Below, one piece after another: positions 33,377 through 42,243 of a stretch of DNA of 64,000 bases (within the stretch, counting starts at the first letter, position 1; each line of letters opens with the position of its first letter). Position numbers and translations under genes: made by a program. The DNA comes from JBQLZO01 sp052168315 (GTDB taxonomy: Bacteria; Planctomycetota; Phycisphaerae; Phycisphaerales; UBA1924): positions 62,001 through 126,000 of the forward strand of contig JBQLZO010000046.1 in assembly GCA_052168315.1 (NCBI GenBank), written 5' to 3'. The notes beneath the pieces are model-generated. The model searched no databases and was not told the origin of the DNA. It saw nothing but the letters and a program-made list of their open reading frames with translations.

Positions 33377-33883
33377 TCAGTCCCGGAGCTTCCGTAGCGT
33401 GCTGATCGTGATGAACGCTCCGACAACGGCGAACGCGCCGCCGAGTATCGGCGTGAGCCACGCGGAATCTTCCACGCCCGGCTCGATCACGGAGATCTCC
33501 GGGTCATCCGGCTTGTACGAAACGCTGACGGTCGATCCCGCAGCGAACCGACGCGCGAACGCCTCCGCCTCGCTCCGATCCCGTGTCGAGTACGAGGCAT
33601 TGAAGGTCAACCGCTCGCACGCGTAACGCCTGCCGTCGACGGTGAAGTACACCGTGACCTTCGGCTTGTAGCTCGTGCGACCGCGGCGGCCGGACTGCGC
33701 GACCACCTCGCACGACTTGACCCCGCCCGACGCGGTCGGCCAGCTCTCGCTGGCCCTGGCGTGCTTCAAAGATCCCACACCAGCGACCAGCCCGACCCCG
33801 CCGGCGATCATCACCCCGACGCCGATGAACACACCGATCAAAGCCTGGAACACCGACTTCCCGGACAAGGGCGACCGTGGCAT
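33377..33883 (-). CDS. DUF3592 membrane protein
   Basis: The 168-residue protein has an N-terminal membrane segment (FQALIGVFIGVGVMIAGGVG). A small beta domain follows, with SYKPKVTVYFTVDGRRYACERL and STVSVSYKPDDPEISVIEPG, typical of DUF3592. A second membrane segment lies at the C-terminus (LTPILGGAFAVVGAFITIST). GGGAGGT seven bases before the ATG at 33883 decides the start over an upstream in-frame codon at 33916. The gene lies downstream of mreD but across a tetranucleotide repeat, so it may have its own promoter. The function of the family is not known. Confidence 0.8.
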   Translation of the reverse strand: MPRSPLSGKSVFQALIGVFIGVGVMIAGGVGLVAGVGSLKHARASESWPTASGGVKSCEVVAQSGRRGRTSYKPKVTVYFTVDGRRYACERLTFNASYSTRDRSEAEAFARRFAAGSTVSVSYKPDDPEISVIEPGVEDSAWLTPILGGAFAVVGAFITISTLRKLRD

Positions 33884-33992
33884 CGCAGTGACCTCCCGCG
33901 GCACACCAAGCCGCAATTCCCATCACGAGCGGTCCTTGTACCGCCCCCCGACAGACCGGTCAATGTGATGACGCCCCGCCGGACCCCGCCGC

Positions 33993-34026
<34 letters not shown>

Positions 34027-34028
34027 GT

Positions 34029-34592
34029 TCAGCCCGGCCCGAAGACCGCTCTGCCCGGCTCAGGGAACCCCATCGCCGGACGCACGAGCCCCAGCACCGG
34101 CGTCAGCGGGATCGCCAGCAGGGCCGTGAAGGCCGAGGAACCCAGCCGTTCGAGCAGCTCCGCGCCGGCTCGTCCGAACTCGATCGCGTCGTACGAGTCC
34201 CGCACCGAGAGCATCGTCACGATCAGCACCTGCGCCACCGACATCGCCAGAAGCACCACGAACGGCGTGGTGAAGATGTTCCGGCTCAGCAGGATCGCAC
34301 GCATGTTCACCACGAGGTAGCTCGCCGCGATGCACCCGATCGCCCCCGGACCGAGCACCACCGTGTCGATCCCCCGCGTCGTCGGCACCTGGTGAAGCAG
34401 GTCCAGCGTCAACCCGATAAGCAGACCGGCCCAAAGCGAGGCGCCGGGGCTGGCCCACAACGCCACATACACCAGCACGATGAACAAGAACGACGGCGCG
34501 ATCGGCGTCGCCCCGAGCTGCAGCGCATCGCGGAGACCCCACTCAGCCCCCGCGGCCACCCACATCAGCATCAGCAAGGCAAGCGGATTCAT
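34029..34592 (-). CDS. mreD: Rod-shape protein MreD
   Basis: The 187-residue protein is the third member of the mreBCD elongasome cluster. It has five or six membrane segments, for example LFIVLVYVALWASPGASLWAG near residue 37 and a C-terminal FTALLAIPLTPVLGLV. Sequence conservation in MreD is low, so the call rests on size, topology and position straight after mreC, with an ATGA overlap. It would link MreBC to peptidoglycan synthesis. rodA and the class B penicillin-binding protein are not adjacent in this window. Its stop codon abuts the GCAA repeat. Confidence 0.8.
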   Translation of the reverse strand: MNPLALLMLMWVAAGAEWGLRDALQLGATPIAPSFLFIVLVYVALWASPGASLWAGLLIGLTLDLLHQVPTTRGIDTVVLGPGAIGCIAASYLVVNMRAILLSRNIFTTPFVVLLAMSVAQVLIVTMLSVRDSYDAIEFGRAGAELLERLGSSAFTALLAIPLTPVLGLVRPAMGFPEPGRAVFGPG

Positions 34593-35515
34593 GGGGCTTC
34601 GCTCCCCTCGTCAATCGGTTCGCCATCGTCGAGCGGCACCAGCACGATCACGCTGCGCAGCCGCTGGATGTCCGCGATCGGCGCGACCCGCAGCACCCGG
34701 AACAGCGGCTGCTCCGTCGGCTCGATCGCGATCACGCGCCCGAGCACCGCCATCTGCGCCGAAGATGGCCAAGACTCGTCCAGCAGCCTCACGATGTCAC
34801 CAACGGCCACGGGGCTCCGGTCATCGGCCCCCACCCCGAACTCCGGATCCACCAGCGTGCCATCCCCCGCCGGGCGGAGCTGGCACCTCTTCAGCGCCGC
34901 AAGCGCCTCGGAGGTCGGCGGATACTGCTCGCCACGCTCATCGCTCGGGATGATCACCCCGACCATCAGCGGCGCATCGCGCCGATCGTCGGTGATCAGG
35001 TGCGCCGTGGAGACCGTCGCCGACACCCGCGTGACCTGCCCGACGAGCTGCTCGCCCCGCCGCGAGAGCACGATCGCCGCGTTCGTCACGCCGTGGAACG
35101 AGCCGCGGTCATAGTCCACCGTGCCCGCGGGCAGGTTCACACCGACCCGCCGGGCCTCGAGCTGCCGCACCGCGCCCGAACGCCGCGCCGTCACGCGCTG
35201 CAGGTCCTCCAGCAGCGCTTCCAGCTCGTCGATCCGCGCCAGCGACTGCAGATACAGACGAGCCAGCCGATCCCGCTCGAGCGTCGCCGCTTCCAGCGTC
35301 GTCCGGTCGACCTCCCCAGCGCCCACCATCCCACCATCGCGCAGCCATGTCGCGATCCCGGAAAGCGGCGCCGCGAGCGGCGCGATCACAGTCATCAACG
35401 GGCCACGGAACACCGACACCCAGCCCGTCGCGCCAAGCGGGAGCAGCGCGAACAGCAGCAGCCCGAGGGTCGCGAGCATCAGCGGGAGCGGGTTGCTGTG
35501 GCTCCGTCGTGGCAT
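34589..35515 (-). CDS. mreC: Rod-shape protein MreC
   Basis: The 308-residue protein has an N-terminal membrane segment (LMLATLGLLLFALLPLGATG) and a coiled coil around residues 70-110 (TLEAATLERDRLARLYLQSL). A periplasmic beta-barrel region follows, with TVDYDRGSFHGVTNAAIVLS near 135, GRVIAIEPTEQPLFRVLRV and VIVLVPLD at the end. MreC bridges the cytoplasmic MreB filaments and the periplasmic wall-synthesis enzymes. It lies 72 bases after mreB and overlaps mreD by ATGA, consistent with one operon. The position supports the call well because MreC sequences vary. Confidence 0.85.
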   Translation of the reverse strand: MPRRSHSNPLPLMLATLGLLLFALLPLGATGWVSVFRGPLMTVIAPLAAPLSGIATWLRDGGMVGAGEVDRTTLEAATLERDRLARLYLQSLARIDELEALLEDLQRVTARRSGAVRQLEARRVGVNLPAGTVDYDRGSFHGVTNAAIVLSRRGEQLVGQVTRVSATVSTAHLITDDRRDAPLMVGVIIPSDERGEQYPPTSEALAALKRCQLRPAGDGTLVDPEFGVGADDRSPVAVGDIVRLLDESWPSSAQMAVLGRVIAIEPTEQPLFRVLRVAPIADIQRLRSVIVLVPLDDGEPIDEGSEAP

Positions 35516-35587
35516 GGGCGGCTCGTGCGGGAGCCCGGGGCCGGATCCCGCGCCGGCCCGCTCCCGACCCCGCGTGCGGGGATTCGC

Positions 35588-36640
35588 TCAGTGATCGAGA
35601 TTGCTCTCGAGCGTGTCCTTCCAGATATCGATGTTCTCGAGGAAGATCGCCGTGCCCGCGGCGACGCAGGTCAGCGGATCCTCCGCGATCTTGACTTCCA
35701 TCCCCGTCGCCTTGTGCAGCACCACATCCAGCCCCCGGAGCAGCGCACCGCCGCCCGCGAGCATGATCCCGTTGTCCACCAGGTCCGCCGCCAATTCGGG
35801 CTCGGCCTTCTCGAGCGTGCGCGTTACCGCTTCGACGATCGCGTTGACCGGCTCCTGCAGCGCCTCGCGGATTTCCTCGGAAGTGATCACCGTCTTCCGT
35901 GGCAGCCCCGTGACCACATCGCGCCCCCGCGCCTCCATCGTCTTCTCCTCGCCCACTTTCGCCGCCGAGCCGATCTCGATCTTGATCCGCTCGGCCGTCT
36001 GCTCGCCGATCATCAGGTTGTAGGTCGCCTTCATGTGACGGATGATCGCCTCGTCCATGTCATCACCGGCCACGCGGATCGACTCGCACACCGCGATATC
36101 CGCAAGCGACATGATCGCCACCTCCGTCGTCCCGCCACCAATATCAACGATCATCGACGCCGTCGGCTCCGCGAACGGAAGCCCCGCGCCGATCGCCGCC
36201 GCCACCGGCTCCTCGATCAGGTACACCAGCCGGGCCCCCGCCCGCTGCGCCGATTGCTCCACCGCCTGCTTCTCCACCGCCGTGATCCCTGAGGGAACCG
36301 CGATCACCACCCGAGGCCCGATCAGGCGATGCCGACCCGACACCTTCCGGATGAAGTACGAGAGCATCGCCTCGGTGATCTCAAAGTCAGAGATCACCCC
36401 ATCCTTCAACGGCCTCACCGCCGTGATCGAACCGGGCGTCTTGCCCAGCATCTCCTTCGCACGCCAACCCACCGCCTGCCCGTTGTTGAGCACCTTGTTC
36501 GTGCCCTTGTACACCGCCACCACCGATGGCTCGTTCAGAACGATGTCCTCCCCGCGCACGCACACGAGCGTGTTGCAGGTGCCAAGGTCGATTCCCATGT
36601 CGACCGAGAACCAGGAAAGCATCGAATCAAGCCAGCTCAC
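35588..36640 (-). CDS. mreB: Rod-shape-determining actin homolog MreB
   Basis: MreB polymerises under the membrane and directs lateral wall synthesis. The 350-residue protein has the actin-fold phosphate loop MGIDLGTCNTLVCV near residue 15, the second loop IVDIGGGTTEVAIMSL near 165 and the adenosine site IMLAGGGALLRGLD near 290. An amphipathic N-terminus (SWLDSMLSWFSVDM) fits membrane binding. I chose the GTG at 36640 because AAGGA lies six bases upstream; an ATG at position 7 of the protein is the alternative. A TATAGT box about 95 bases upstream could be the operon promoter. Presence of MreB is of interest because many planctomycetes divide without FtsZ. Confidence 0.95.
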   Translation of the reverse strand: MSWLDSMLSWFSVDMGIDLGTCNTLVCVRGEDIVLNEPSVVAVYKGTNKVLNNGQAVGWRAKEMLGKTPGSITAVRPLKDGVISDFEITEAMLSYFIRKVSGRHRLIGPRVVIAVPSGITAVEKQAVEQSAQRAGARLVYLIEEPVAAAIGAGLPFAEPTASMIVDIGGGTTEVAIMSLADIAVCESIRVAGDDMDEAIIRHMKATYNLMIGEQTAERIKIEIGSAAKVGEEKTMEARGRDVVTGLPRKTVITSEEIREALQEPVNAIVEAVTRTLEKAEPELAADLVDNGIMLAGGGALLRGLDVVLHKATGMEVKIAEDPLTCVAAGTAIFLENIDIWKDTLESNLDH

Positions 36641-36735
36641 GCGGTGTCCTTGCTGGAAAACGCGCCCGATCGGAAATCCCACCCCGGTCCGACGGGCGGC
36701 CCGCCCGAACCGCGGGCGAACCAGTGTCCGGAAAT

Positions 36736-36741
36736 ACTATA
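36736..36741 (-). promoter_or_regulatory. Possible mreB operon -10 box TATAGT
   Basis: On the minus strand TATAGT would start transcription around 36729, giving a leader of about 90 bases before mreB. It lies in a short AT-rich patch and abuts the TACACA palindrome. No -35 consensus is visible. Confidence 0.4.
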
Positions 36742-36752
36742 CACAATGTGTA
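36740..36752. promoter_or_regulatory. Palindrome TACACA-A-TGTGTA, possible operator
   Basis: A perfect 13-base inverted repeat with one central base overlaps the edge of the -10 candidate for mreB. The half-site sequence TACACAATG recurs at 30004-30012. A dimeric regulator could bind here. Confidence 0.4.
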
Positions 36753-36959
36753 GCGACCCACCGACCGGGCCGGGCAGCATATGGGGTGTCTGACGGGGGC
36801 TGGCAAGGGCGATGTCCGCGGGTGCCGGGTCCGCCGGCGGGCCACAAACCGCCCCAGCCACACCCTGGCCCCACGCGGGCGCCCCCCGAACATCGGCGAT
36901 CGCCCCCTCAGAACACCAACGCCCGGCACGCCGCCCCCGGTCCGCCGCCTGCCCGCCAC

Positions 36960-37787
36960 TCACCCCAGCTCGACCGACCAGTACGCCTCGTCCAGGAACG
37001 CCTTCCACGGCTTGTACTTCTCATGACCGAGCCGCACCGCGATCAGCGGGTTCTTGCGCGGCTGCACCGGCCGCCGGATCAGCGCCATCCGCGCCTGCTC
37101 CGGTGTCCGCCCGCCCTTCCGGGCGTTGCAACACACGCAGGAACACACCAGGTTCGTCCAAGAGTCGCCACCCCCCTGCGCCCGCGGGAGCACATGGTCA
37201 ATCGACAGCTCGCTGGTCGGGAAGTGCCGCCCGCAATACTGGCACTGGTTCCGATCGCGCGCGAACAGGTTCCGCCGGTTCAGCTTCACCCGCTGATCCG
37301 GGAGCCGGTCGTACCCGTGCAGCCGGATGATCTTCGGAACCGCGAGCGGCACCCGGACCGTCTTCACCCAATCATGCGAATCCGGCTCGAGCTGCCGGGC
37401 AAGCTCCGACACCTCCGCCCACGACGAGAAGTCGTACGAGAGATACTGCCCATCCTCGACATGGATCACTTCCGCAAGCTCGCGCGTCAGCATCGCGAAG
37501 GCACGCCGAGCCGAGATCACCCGGATCGCGACCCACACCTTGTTCAGCACCAGCACCTTCGCATCGAGCCCGGAAGCGAGCACGCCGGCATGCCCGCCGG
37601 CCGCGTACCCGCCGGGCATCAATCGCCCGCCGGCATCATCCCCCTGCTCCAACTCGTCCTGGAAACCGCCATCAACGGACTCGCGCCCGCCCGCCTGCCC
37701 CTCATGCCCTCGGAAACCGGGTGAGTGCGACACCTCCGCCTGACGGCGCCCGCTCTGCATCGCTCGCTTGGAGGCCTTTCGGGCCAT
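36960..37787 (-). CDS. HNH endonuclease family protein
   Basis: The 275-residue protein has a Gly/Gln-rich N-terminus to about residue 75. A conserved region typical of stand-alone HNH proteins follows: VLVLNKVWVAIRVISARRAF near 80. The HNH domain begins near 180 with CQYCGRHFPTSELSIDHVLP and continues with CCNARKGGRTPEQARM, giving zinc-binding CxxC pairs and the DH catalytic pair. Many bacteria carry one such gene in the core genome, and its role is unclear; DNA processing is likely. GGGAG precedes the ATG. It lies upstream of mreB on the same strand with a 319-base gap, so it is probably separate. Confidence 0.88.
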   Translation of the reverse strand: MARKASKRAMQSGRRQAEVSHSPGFRGHEGQAGGRESVDGGFQDELEQGDDAGGRLMPGGYAAGGHAGVLASGLDAKVLVLNKVWVAIRVISARRAFAMLTRELAEVIHVEDGQYLSYDFSSWAEVSELARQLEPDSHDWVKTVRVPLAVPKIIRLHGYDRLPDQRVKLNRRNLFARDRNQCQYCGRHFPTSELSIDHVLPRAQGGGDSWTNLVCSCVCCNARKGGRTPEQARMALIRRPVQPRKNPLIAVRLGHEKYKPWKAFLDEAYWSVELG

Positions 37788-37900
37788 ATCTGCTCCCGGT
37801 CAGGGCGATCCGATGCCCGCCCGTCGGAGCAAACCGTAGCCCCAGCCAGACCCCGAAGCAAGACAAAACCCCCCGCGCCACCCGCCTCCGCACCCCACCC

Positions 37901-37940
37901 GTTGTGTCCCACCTACAGGATCACACAACCTTGACACAAC
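37901..37940. repeat. Eight-base inverted repeat between proS and the HNH gene
   Basis: GTTGTGTC (37901-37908) and GACACAAC (37933-37940) form a perfect inverted repeat 24 bases apart, about 115 bases upstream of the HNH start. It could be a regulatory site. Confidence 0.3.
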
Positions 37941-38001
37941 GCCCCCCCATCGGACGGCTTCCGCGCCCATCGCCCGATGAACACCCCGCCCCGCATCCGC
38001 T

Positions 38002-39909
38002 TCACCCGTTCAACACTCCCACCGCTCGCTCCACCACCGCATCGATCTTCACAAGCTCACCCTTGCCCGAATCCCGACGGGCCTTGAACTCCACCGATTG
38101 CTCAGCCAGCGCCTTGTCGCCGATCGTGATCCGCACCGGCACGCCGATCAGGTCCGCATCCTTGAACTTCACGCCCGGGCGCTCATCACGATCATCGACC
38201 AGCACATCGCACCCGGCATCCGCCAGGCGGCCCGACAACTCGCACGCCACACGCATCGCCTCGCTCGTGGGATCAACATCCATCGGCGTGATGACCACAT
38301 GGAACGGCGCGATCGCCGCCGGCCAGATGATCCCATTGTCATCGTGCGACTGCTCCACGCAGGATGCCACCGTCCGGGACACGCCGATCCCATAGCACCC
38401 CATGATCACCGGCTGCCGCTCCTGCTTCTCGTTGAGAATCTCAAAGCCCATCGCGCTGGAGTACTTCGTGCCGAGTTTGAAGATGTGCCCCACCTCGATC
38501 CCCCGCCGAGCCTCAAGCGACACGCCCTCGGCCTTCGGCGAAGGATCGCCCGGCATCGCGTTCCGAATCTGCGCCACTTCGAAGAACTTGTCCCCCGCCC
38601 CCATCGCCGCAACCGGATCCTTCCCAAGATCCCGCTGCCAATTGAAGTGCTTCACATGGAAGTCCTTCTTGTCCCCGCCGGTCACCCAGAACTGCGGCTT
38701 GCCCTTCGCATCGTCCGTGCCGACCGCCGCATCATAGTCGACGATCATCAGCACGCCGGCCTTGCCAACCGCCGCGCGCGGCGACACGAACCCAATCTCA
38801 AACCCCTTCGCCCGCGCCTCATCGGGATCTGCCAGCTTCAGCTTGCACTGCGCGATATCCCGCACCTTCCCCTCATTCACCTCGTGATCGCCGCGCACCA
38901 CCGCGATGACCCACTCCTCGCCGTACTTCTCAAGGTCGGCCGGCGTCGAATCCACCTTGAAGACCACCGTCTTCAGCATGTTCGCCGGCTTCACCTTCAG
39001 GAATTTCACCACATCCTCAATACCCGGGCACCCGGGCGTGTGAACCTCCTCAAGGGCCCCGCTCGGCTCGCCCGCGAACCACCCCGCGCTCGGTGCTTTC
39101 ACCGCGCCGATCTCACACTTCTCCACATTCGCCGCATACCCCGTCGCCGGACAGATCAGGATCGTGTCCTCCCCCGACTCCGCGTTCACCATGAACTCGT
39201 GCGATGCCGACCCACCGATCGGCCCCGCCTCCGCCTCCACCACCGTGAAGTCCAAGCCGCACGCCCGGAAGATCGCCGTGTACGCCGCGTACATCGCGTC
39301 ATAGGTCTCGTTCAGCCCGCCCGGGCCCTCCACCCCCATGTGGAACGAGTACGCATCCTTCATCAGGAACTCACGGCAGCGCAGCAGCCCCGCCCGCGGC
39401 CGGAACTCATCGCGATACTTCGTCTGCACCTGGTACAGATTCAACGGCAACTGCTTGTACGACGACACCACCCCACGCATCAGATCCGTGATCACTTCCT
39501 CATGCGTCGGACCCAGGTAAGTATCGCGCCCGTGCCGATCCTCAAACCGGAACAGCAGATCGCCATAGTCATCGGCCCGCCCCGTCTCCTTGAGCAGCTC
39601 CGTCGGCGCGATCGCCGGCATCAGCAGTTCCGATGCCCCCGCCCGATTCATCTCACGCCGAACGATCGCCTCCACCTTCCGCAGCGTGCGATACCCCAGC
39701 GGCAGATACTCATACACCCCCGCCGACACCCGCTTGATGAACCCCGCCCGCGCCAGCAGCTGATGCGAGATCGCCTCCGCATCGCTGGGCGGCTGCTTGG
39801 CCGTCGGGATCAGCGTGCCCGACCAGCGCTGGATCTCACCCCGGCGGACCGTGGAAATGGCGGGCTCGGACGCGTGCGTGCCAGACGATTCGATGCTCTT
39901 GGCGCTCAT
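38002..39909 (-). CDS. proS: Prolyl-tRNA synthetase, bacterial long form
   Basis: ProRS charges tRNA-Pro. The 635-residue protein has class II motif 1 near residue 75, motif 2 (TKYRDEFRPRAGLLRCREFL near 150) and motif 3 (GCYGIGVSRTVASCVEQSHDD near 485). The YbaK-like editing insertion lies around 240-430 (VVRGDHEVNEGKV, GPIGGSASHEF preceding it), followed by the anticodon-binding domain with HVVITPMDV. This is the full bacterial-type enzyme with proofreading. Its start overlaps the stop of the upstream glycosyltransferase gene by ATGA, so the two are translated as a unit despite unrelated functions. The ATG at 39909 gives MSAKSIESSGTHASEP, a short polar extension before the conserved core. 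Confidence 0.97.
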   Translation of the reverse strand: MSAKSIESSGTHASEPAISTVRRGEIQRWSGTLIPTAKQPPSDAEAISHQLLARAGFIKRVSAGVYEYLPLGYRTLRKVEAIVRREMNRAGASELLMPAIAPTELLKETGRADDYGDLLFRFEDRHGRDTYLGPTHEEVITDLMRGVVSSYKQLPLNLYQVQTKYRDEFRPRAGLLRCREFLMKDAYSFHMGVEGPGGLNETYDAMYAAYTAIFRACGLDFTVVEAEAGPIGGSASHEFMVNAESGEDTILICPATGYAANVEKCEIGAVKAPSAGWFAGEPSGALEEVHTPGCPGIEDVVKFLKVKPANMLKTVVFKVDSTPADLEKYGEEWVIAVVRGDHEVNEGKVRDIAQCKLKLADPDEARAKGFEIGFVSPRAAVGKAGVLMIVDYDAAVGTDDAKGKPQFWVTGGDKKDFHVKHFNWQRDLGKDPVAAMGAGDKFFEVAQIRNAMPGDPSPKAEGVSLEARRGIEVGHIFKLGTKYSSAMGFEILNEKQERQPVIMGCYGIGVSRTVASCVEQSHDDNGIIWPAAIAPFHVVITPMDVDPTSEAMRVACELSGRLADAGCDVLVDDRDERPGVKFKDADLIGVPVRITIGDKALAEQSVEFKARRDSGKGELVKIDAVVERAVGVLNG

Positions 39910-41801
39910 GGTGCGCCGAGTGTAGCCCGCACCCGCGCCGGGTCGTCGCTCACCCACACCCGCACCCAGTCGCCCTTCGAGTAGTTGAACGCCCGCACAA
40001 GCCCCGCCCGCTCGGAATCGCTCAGCCGGGCCGCTTCCCCGGGCGTCAGGTCCACCACCACGAGCGCCCCGGGCGCATCCTCCATGGCGTCCGCCAGCCC
40101 GCCACGCCCAACCCGCAACGCCCGTCCGCCCGTGAGCAGCAGCATCGAGTCCTCCTCGTACCCCGCCAGCAGCACGGGACGATCCGCCGATGGATCCAGC
40201 CCCGCGATCCGCTCGCCGATCCGGCTCGACGCCCACAGACCCGGGGCCCGCGGGAGCGCCACGCCAAAGACCACCCCAGAGATCCCGACCGCCGCCACGA
40301 TCGACAGCCCCTGCGCGAGGAGCCACCCGCGCCCGGCGCGCCACCTCGTCGCCATTCCCGCACCGATCACCACGCACGCCAGCAGCGTGCACGAGGCGCC
40401 GATCCACCCCGCCGCGTGCACCGGCATTCCGCGCGCCGCCATCTCTCCCTCCACGCCGCCATACGCCTCCCGCATCCCCAGCGCCAAGGCCACCGAAACG
40501 CCCACTCCCCCCAGCGCCAGCATCAGACCGATCCCCTGCCAGACCACCACCCCCAGCCTCGTGCCACGCGAACGCACCCCGGGCATCGATCCCGCCGAAG
40601 CGCCGAACACCGCCCGCGCGCTCAGCAGCGCGATCGCCGGGTACAACGGCAGCGTGTAGTGCGGCAGCTTCGTCGACACCAGTTCGAACACCACCCACGA
40701 CGGCACGATCCAGCACAGCAGAAACATCTCCGCCGCCCGCGCACCCCGAACCCGTGCAAACACCCGCGCGAACCAACCCCCGCCTGAACCAGCCCCCACC
40801 CGGGCCCGTCCCGCACGACCGCGGCGCACCGCCCACACCACCCCCGCCGCCGTCAGCAGGCTCCCGGGCCAGAACATCACCGCGAGCAACACGAGGTGGT
40901 ACCCCGGCGGGCCCCAGTGCCCCTCCTTCGCGGCACCCGCCCGCCCGAGCGTCTCATCGAACACCAGCCCCGCGTACGCCCCGAAACCGACCCGGTCCGC
41001 CACCGCCAGCACCCACGGAACCCCCACCGCCAGCACCAGGACCACGCCGATGCCAGCGCCAAGCCGAGTCATCCAACGCCACTCCCCCCGCGCCGCACCG
41101 AACGCCACCGCCGACAGCGCCACGACCATCGGTGTGATCGGCCCCTTCGCCATCACCCCCAGGGCCAACCCGCCCCACAACGCCCACCACCACCATCGCC
41201 CCACGCACCGCCACCTCAGCCGGGGCATTCCGTCCGCCTCCCCATGCACGCCCCGCTCGCGCCACCCACCCCAGAGCCCCGACATCGCCAGCGTTGTGCA
41301 GGCCAGCAGCAACTGGTCGCTCCGCGCCTGCCGACCATCCCAAAGCACCATCACGCAGCACAGCATCAGCGCGCCCGCGAGCCAGCCCACCCCCGGCGCG
41401 AACATCCGACGCCCGATCCGCCAGGTGATCAATCCCCCCAGTATCGCGCTCACCACCGACGGCAGGCGATACCACCCGATGTGCCCGCGCGACGGATCGG
41501 TCGATGGATCCGCCGCCGCCCCACCCGGCCCACCGCCCCCGATCCGCACGCTCAGCGCCTGCAACCAGTAGATCAATGGCGGTTTGTTCAGCCTCGGGCG
41601 GTCCTGGATCCGCGGCACCACCCAGTCGCCCGGGAACTCCCCCGACGCCATCTGCCAAGACGCCTGCGCGAATCGCGACTCGTCGCGGTCGACCGGCGGG
41701 AGCGCGAACACCCCAGGGAGCAGCGCGACAAGCCCCAGCGCCAGCAGCGCCACCCCGCCCAAGACCCCGTTGCTCCACGACCACCGGCGAACCCCGCTCA
41801 T
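39906..41801 (-). CDS. ArnT/GT39-like membrane glycosyltransferase
   Basis: The 631-residue protein resembles the ArnT/PMT (GT39/GT83) family that uses polyprenyl-phosphate sugars in the periplasm. The first membrane segment leads into the catalytic loop PPVDRDESRFAQASWQMASG near residue 35, containing the expected DE pair; NKPPLIYWLQALS follows near 73. About eleven membrane segments are visible, among them VVLVLAVGVPWVLAVADRVG, and KLPHYTLPLYPAIALLSAR near 385 is another family feature. The C-terminal 120 residues form a soluble domain. It may modify lipid A or another envelope glycan; the substrate is unknown. TAGTCT ends six bases before the ATG, so the transcript is probably leaderless. 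Confidence 0.88.
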   Translation of the reverse strand: MSGVRRWSWSNGVLGGVALLALGLVALLPGVFALPPVDRDESRFAQASWQMASGEFPGDWVVPRIQDRPRLNKPPLIYWLQALSVRIGGGGPGGAAADPSTDPSRGHIGWYRLPSVVSAILGGLITWRIGRRMFAPGVGWLAGALMLCCVMVLWDGRQARSDQLLLACTTLAMSGLWGGWRERGVHGEADGMPRLRWRCVGRWWWWALWGGLALGVMAKGPITPMVVALSAVAFGAARGEWRWMTRLGAGIGVVLVLAVGVPWVLAVADRVGFGAYAGLVFDETLGRAGAAKEGHWGPPGYHLVLLAVMFWPGSLLTAAGVVWAVRRGRAGRARVGAGSGGGWFARVFARVRGARAAEMFLLCWIVPSWVVFELVSTKLPHYTLPLYPAIALLSARAVFGASAGSMPGVRSRGTRLGVVVWQGIGLMLALGGVGVSVALALGMREAYGGVEGEMAARGMPVHAAGWIGASCTLLACVVIGAGMATRWRAGRGWLLAQGLSIVAAVGISGVVFGVALPRAPGLWASSRIGERIAGLDPSADRPVLLAGYEEDSMLLLTGGRALRVGRGGLADAMEDAPGALVVVDLTPGEAARLSDSERAGLVRAFNYSKGDWVRVWVSDDPARVRATLGAP

Positions 41802-41807
41802 CCCGAA

Positions 41808-41813
41808 AGACTA
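41808..41813 (-). promoter_or_regulatory. Leaderless-type -10 box TAGTCT for the glycosyltransferase-proS operon
   Basis: On the minus strand TAGTCT is followed by six bases (TTCGGG) and the ATG at 41801. It lies in the 19-base space before the preceding gene's stop at 41821. Confidence 0.5.
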
Positions 41814-41820
41814 CTTCGGT

Positions 41821-42186
41821 TCACCCATCCGAACTTTCCTCGGCATCCCGCTCCAGCCGATCCGTGCCCAGCGCCAACACCACCGCCACCGCGCTCCCGC
41901 CCAGCACCCAGGCCCACGGCGCCCGATAGCTGGTAAACCCCCACGCCTCGGCCAGCAGGTGGTAGGCAATCACCATGCAGGCCAGCCCGACCACCCGACC
42001 GCTCACGGGGGTCAGCGGCCCGATGCCCGGCACCCGAAGCAAGAAGCCACCGCCCATCTCCCGCGCCGAGGCGAACGCGAGCACGCCGACGCCGATCAGG
42101 ATCACGCTCAGGATGGTCATTCCGATCGCCATGGCTCGTCCCGGACTCCCCGCACCGGCATCGTTCCCGACCGAACCCGCCGGCAT
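41821..42186 (-). CDS. Small multi-pass membrane protein
   Basis: The 121-residue protein has three membrane segments: IGMTILSVILIGVGVLAFAS near residue 20, VVGLACMVIAYHLLAEAWGF near 65 and WAWVLGGSAVAVVLALGTD near 90. The C-terminus is acidic. I do not recognise a family. The start at 42186 is favoured because TACGCT ends eight bases before it; an internal ATG at 42132 is an alternative. The next gene downstream, the glycosyltransferase, has its own box. It is divergent from the exchanger gene. Confidence 0.65.
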   Translation of the reverse strand: MPAGSVGNDAGAGSPGRAMAIGMTILSVILIGVGVLAFASAREMGGGFLLRVPGIGPLTPVSGRVVGLACMVIAYHLLAEAWGFTSYRAPWAWVLGGSAVAVVLALGTDRLERDAEESSDG

Positions 42187-42194
42187 CTCGTGTG

Positions 42195-42200
42195 AGCGTA
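42195..42200 (-). promoter_or_regulatory. Leaderless-type -10 box TACGCT
   Basis: On the minus strand TACGCT is followed by eight bases and the ATG at 42186. It lies 30 bases from the divergent TACCCT box of the exchanger gene. Confidence 0.45.
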
Positions 42201-42229
42201 GCCCACGGCCACGCCCCGATCGCGCCCGC

Positions 42230-42235
42230 TACCCT
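42230..42235 (+). promoter_or_regulatory. Leaderless-type -10 box TACCCT for the exchanger gene
   Basis: TACCCT is followed by CACAACCC and the ATG at 42244. The same arrangement, TACCCT then CACCACC and ATG, occurs before the TPR lipoprotein gene at 53850-53865. Confidence 0.55.
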
Positions 42236-42243
42236 CACAACCC

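Larger units (their letters stand above)
36641..36959. other. 319-base gap upstream of the mre operon
   Basis: No gene is supported. It contains a TATAGT -10 candidate for mreB and an overlapping 13-base palindrome at 36740-36752. The part nearer the HNH gene is GC-rich with no clear structure. Confidence 0.5.

Noticed and set aside
38098..39984. A 628-codon open frame opposite proS
   Set aside because: Antisense to a complete prolyl-tRNA synthetase; composition is typical of a GC-rich shadow.
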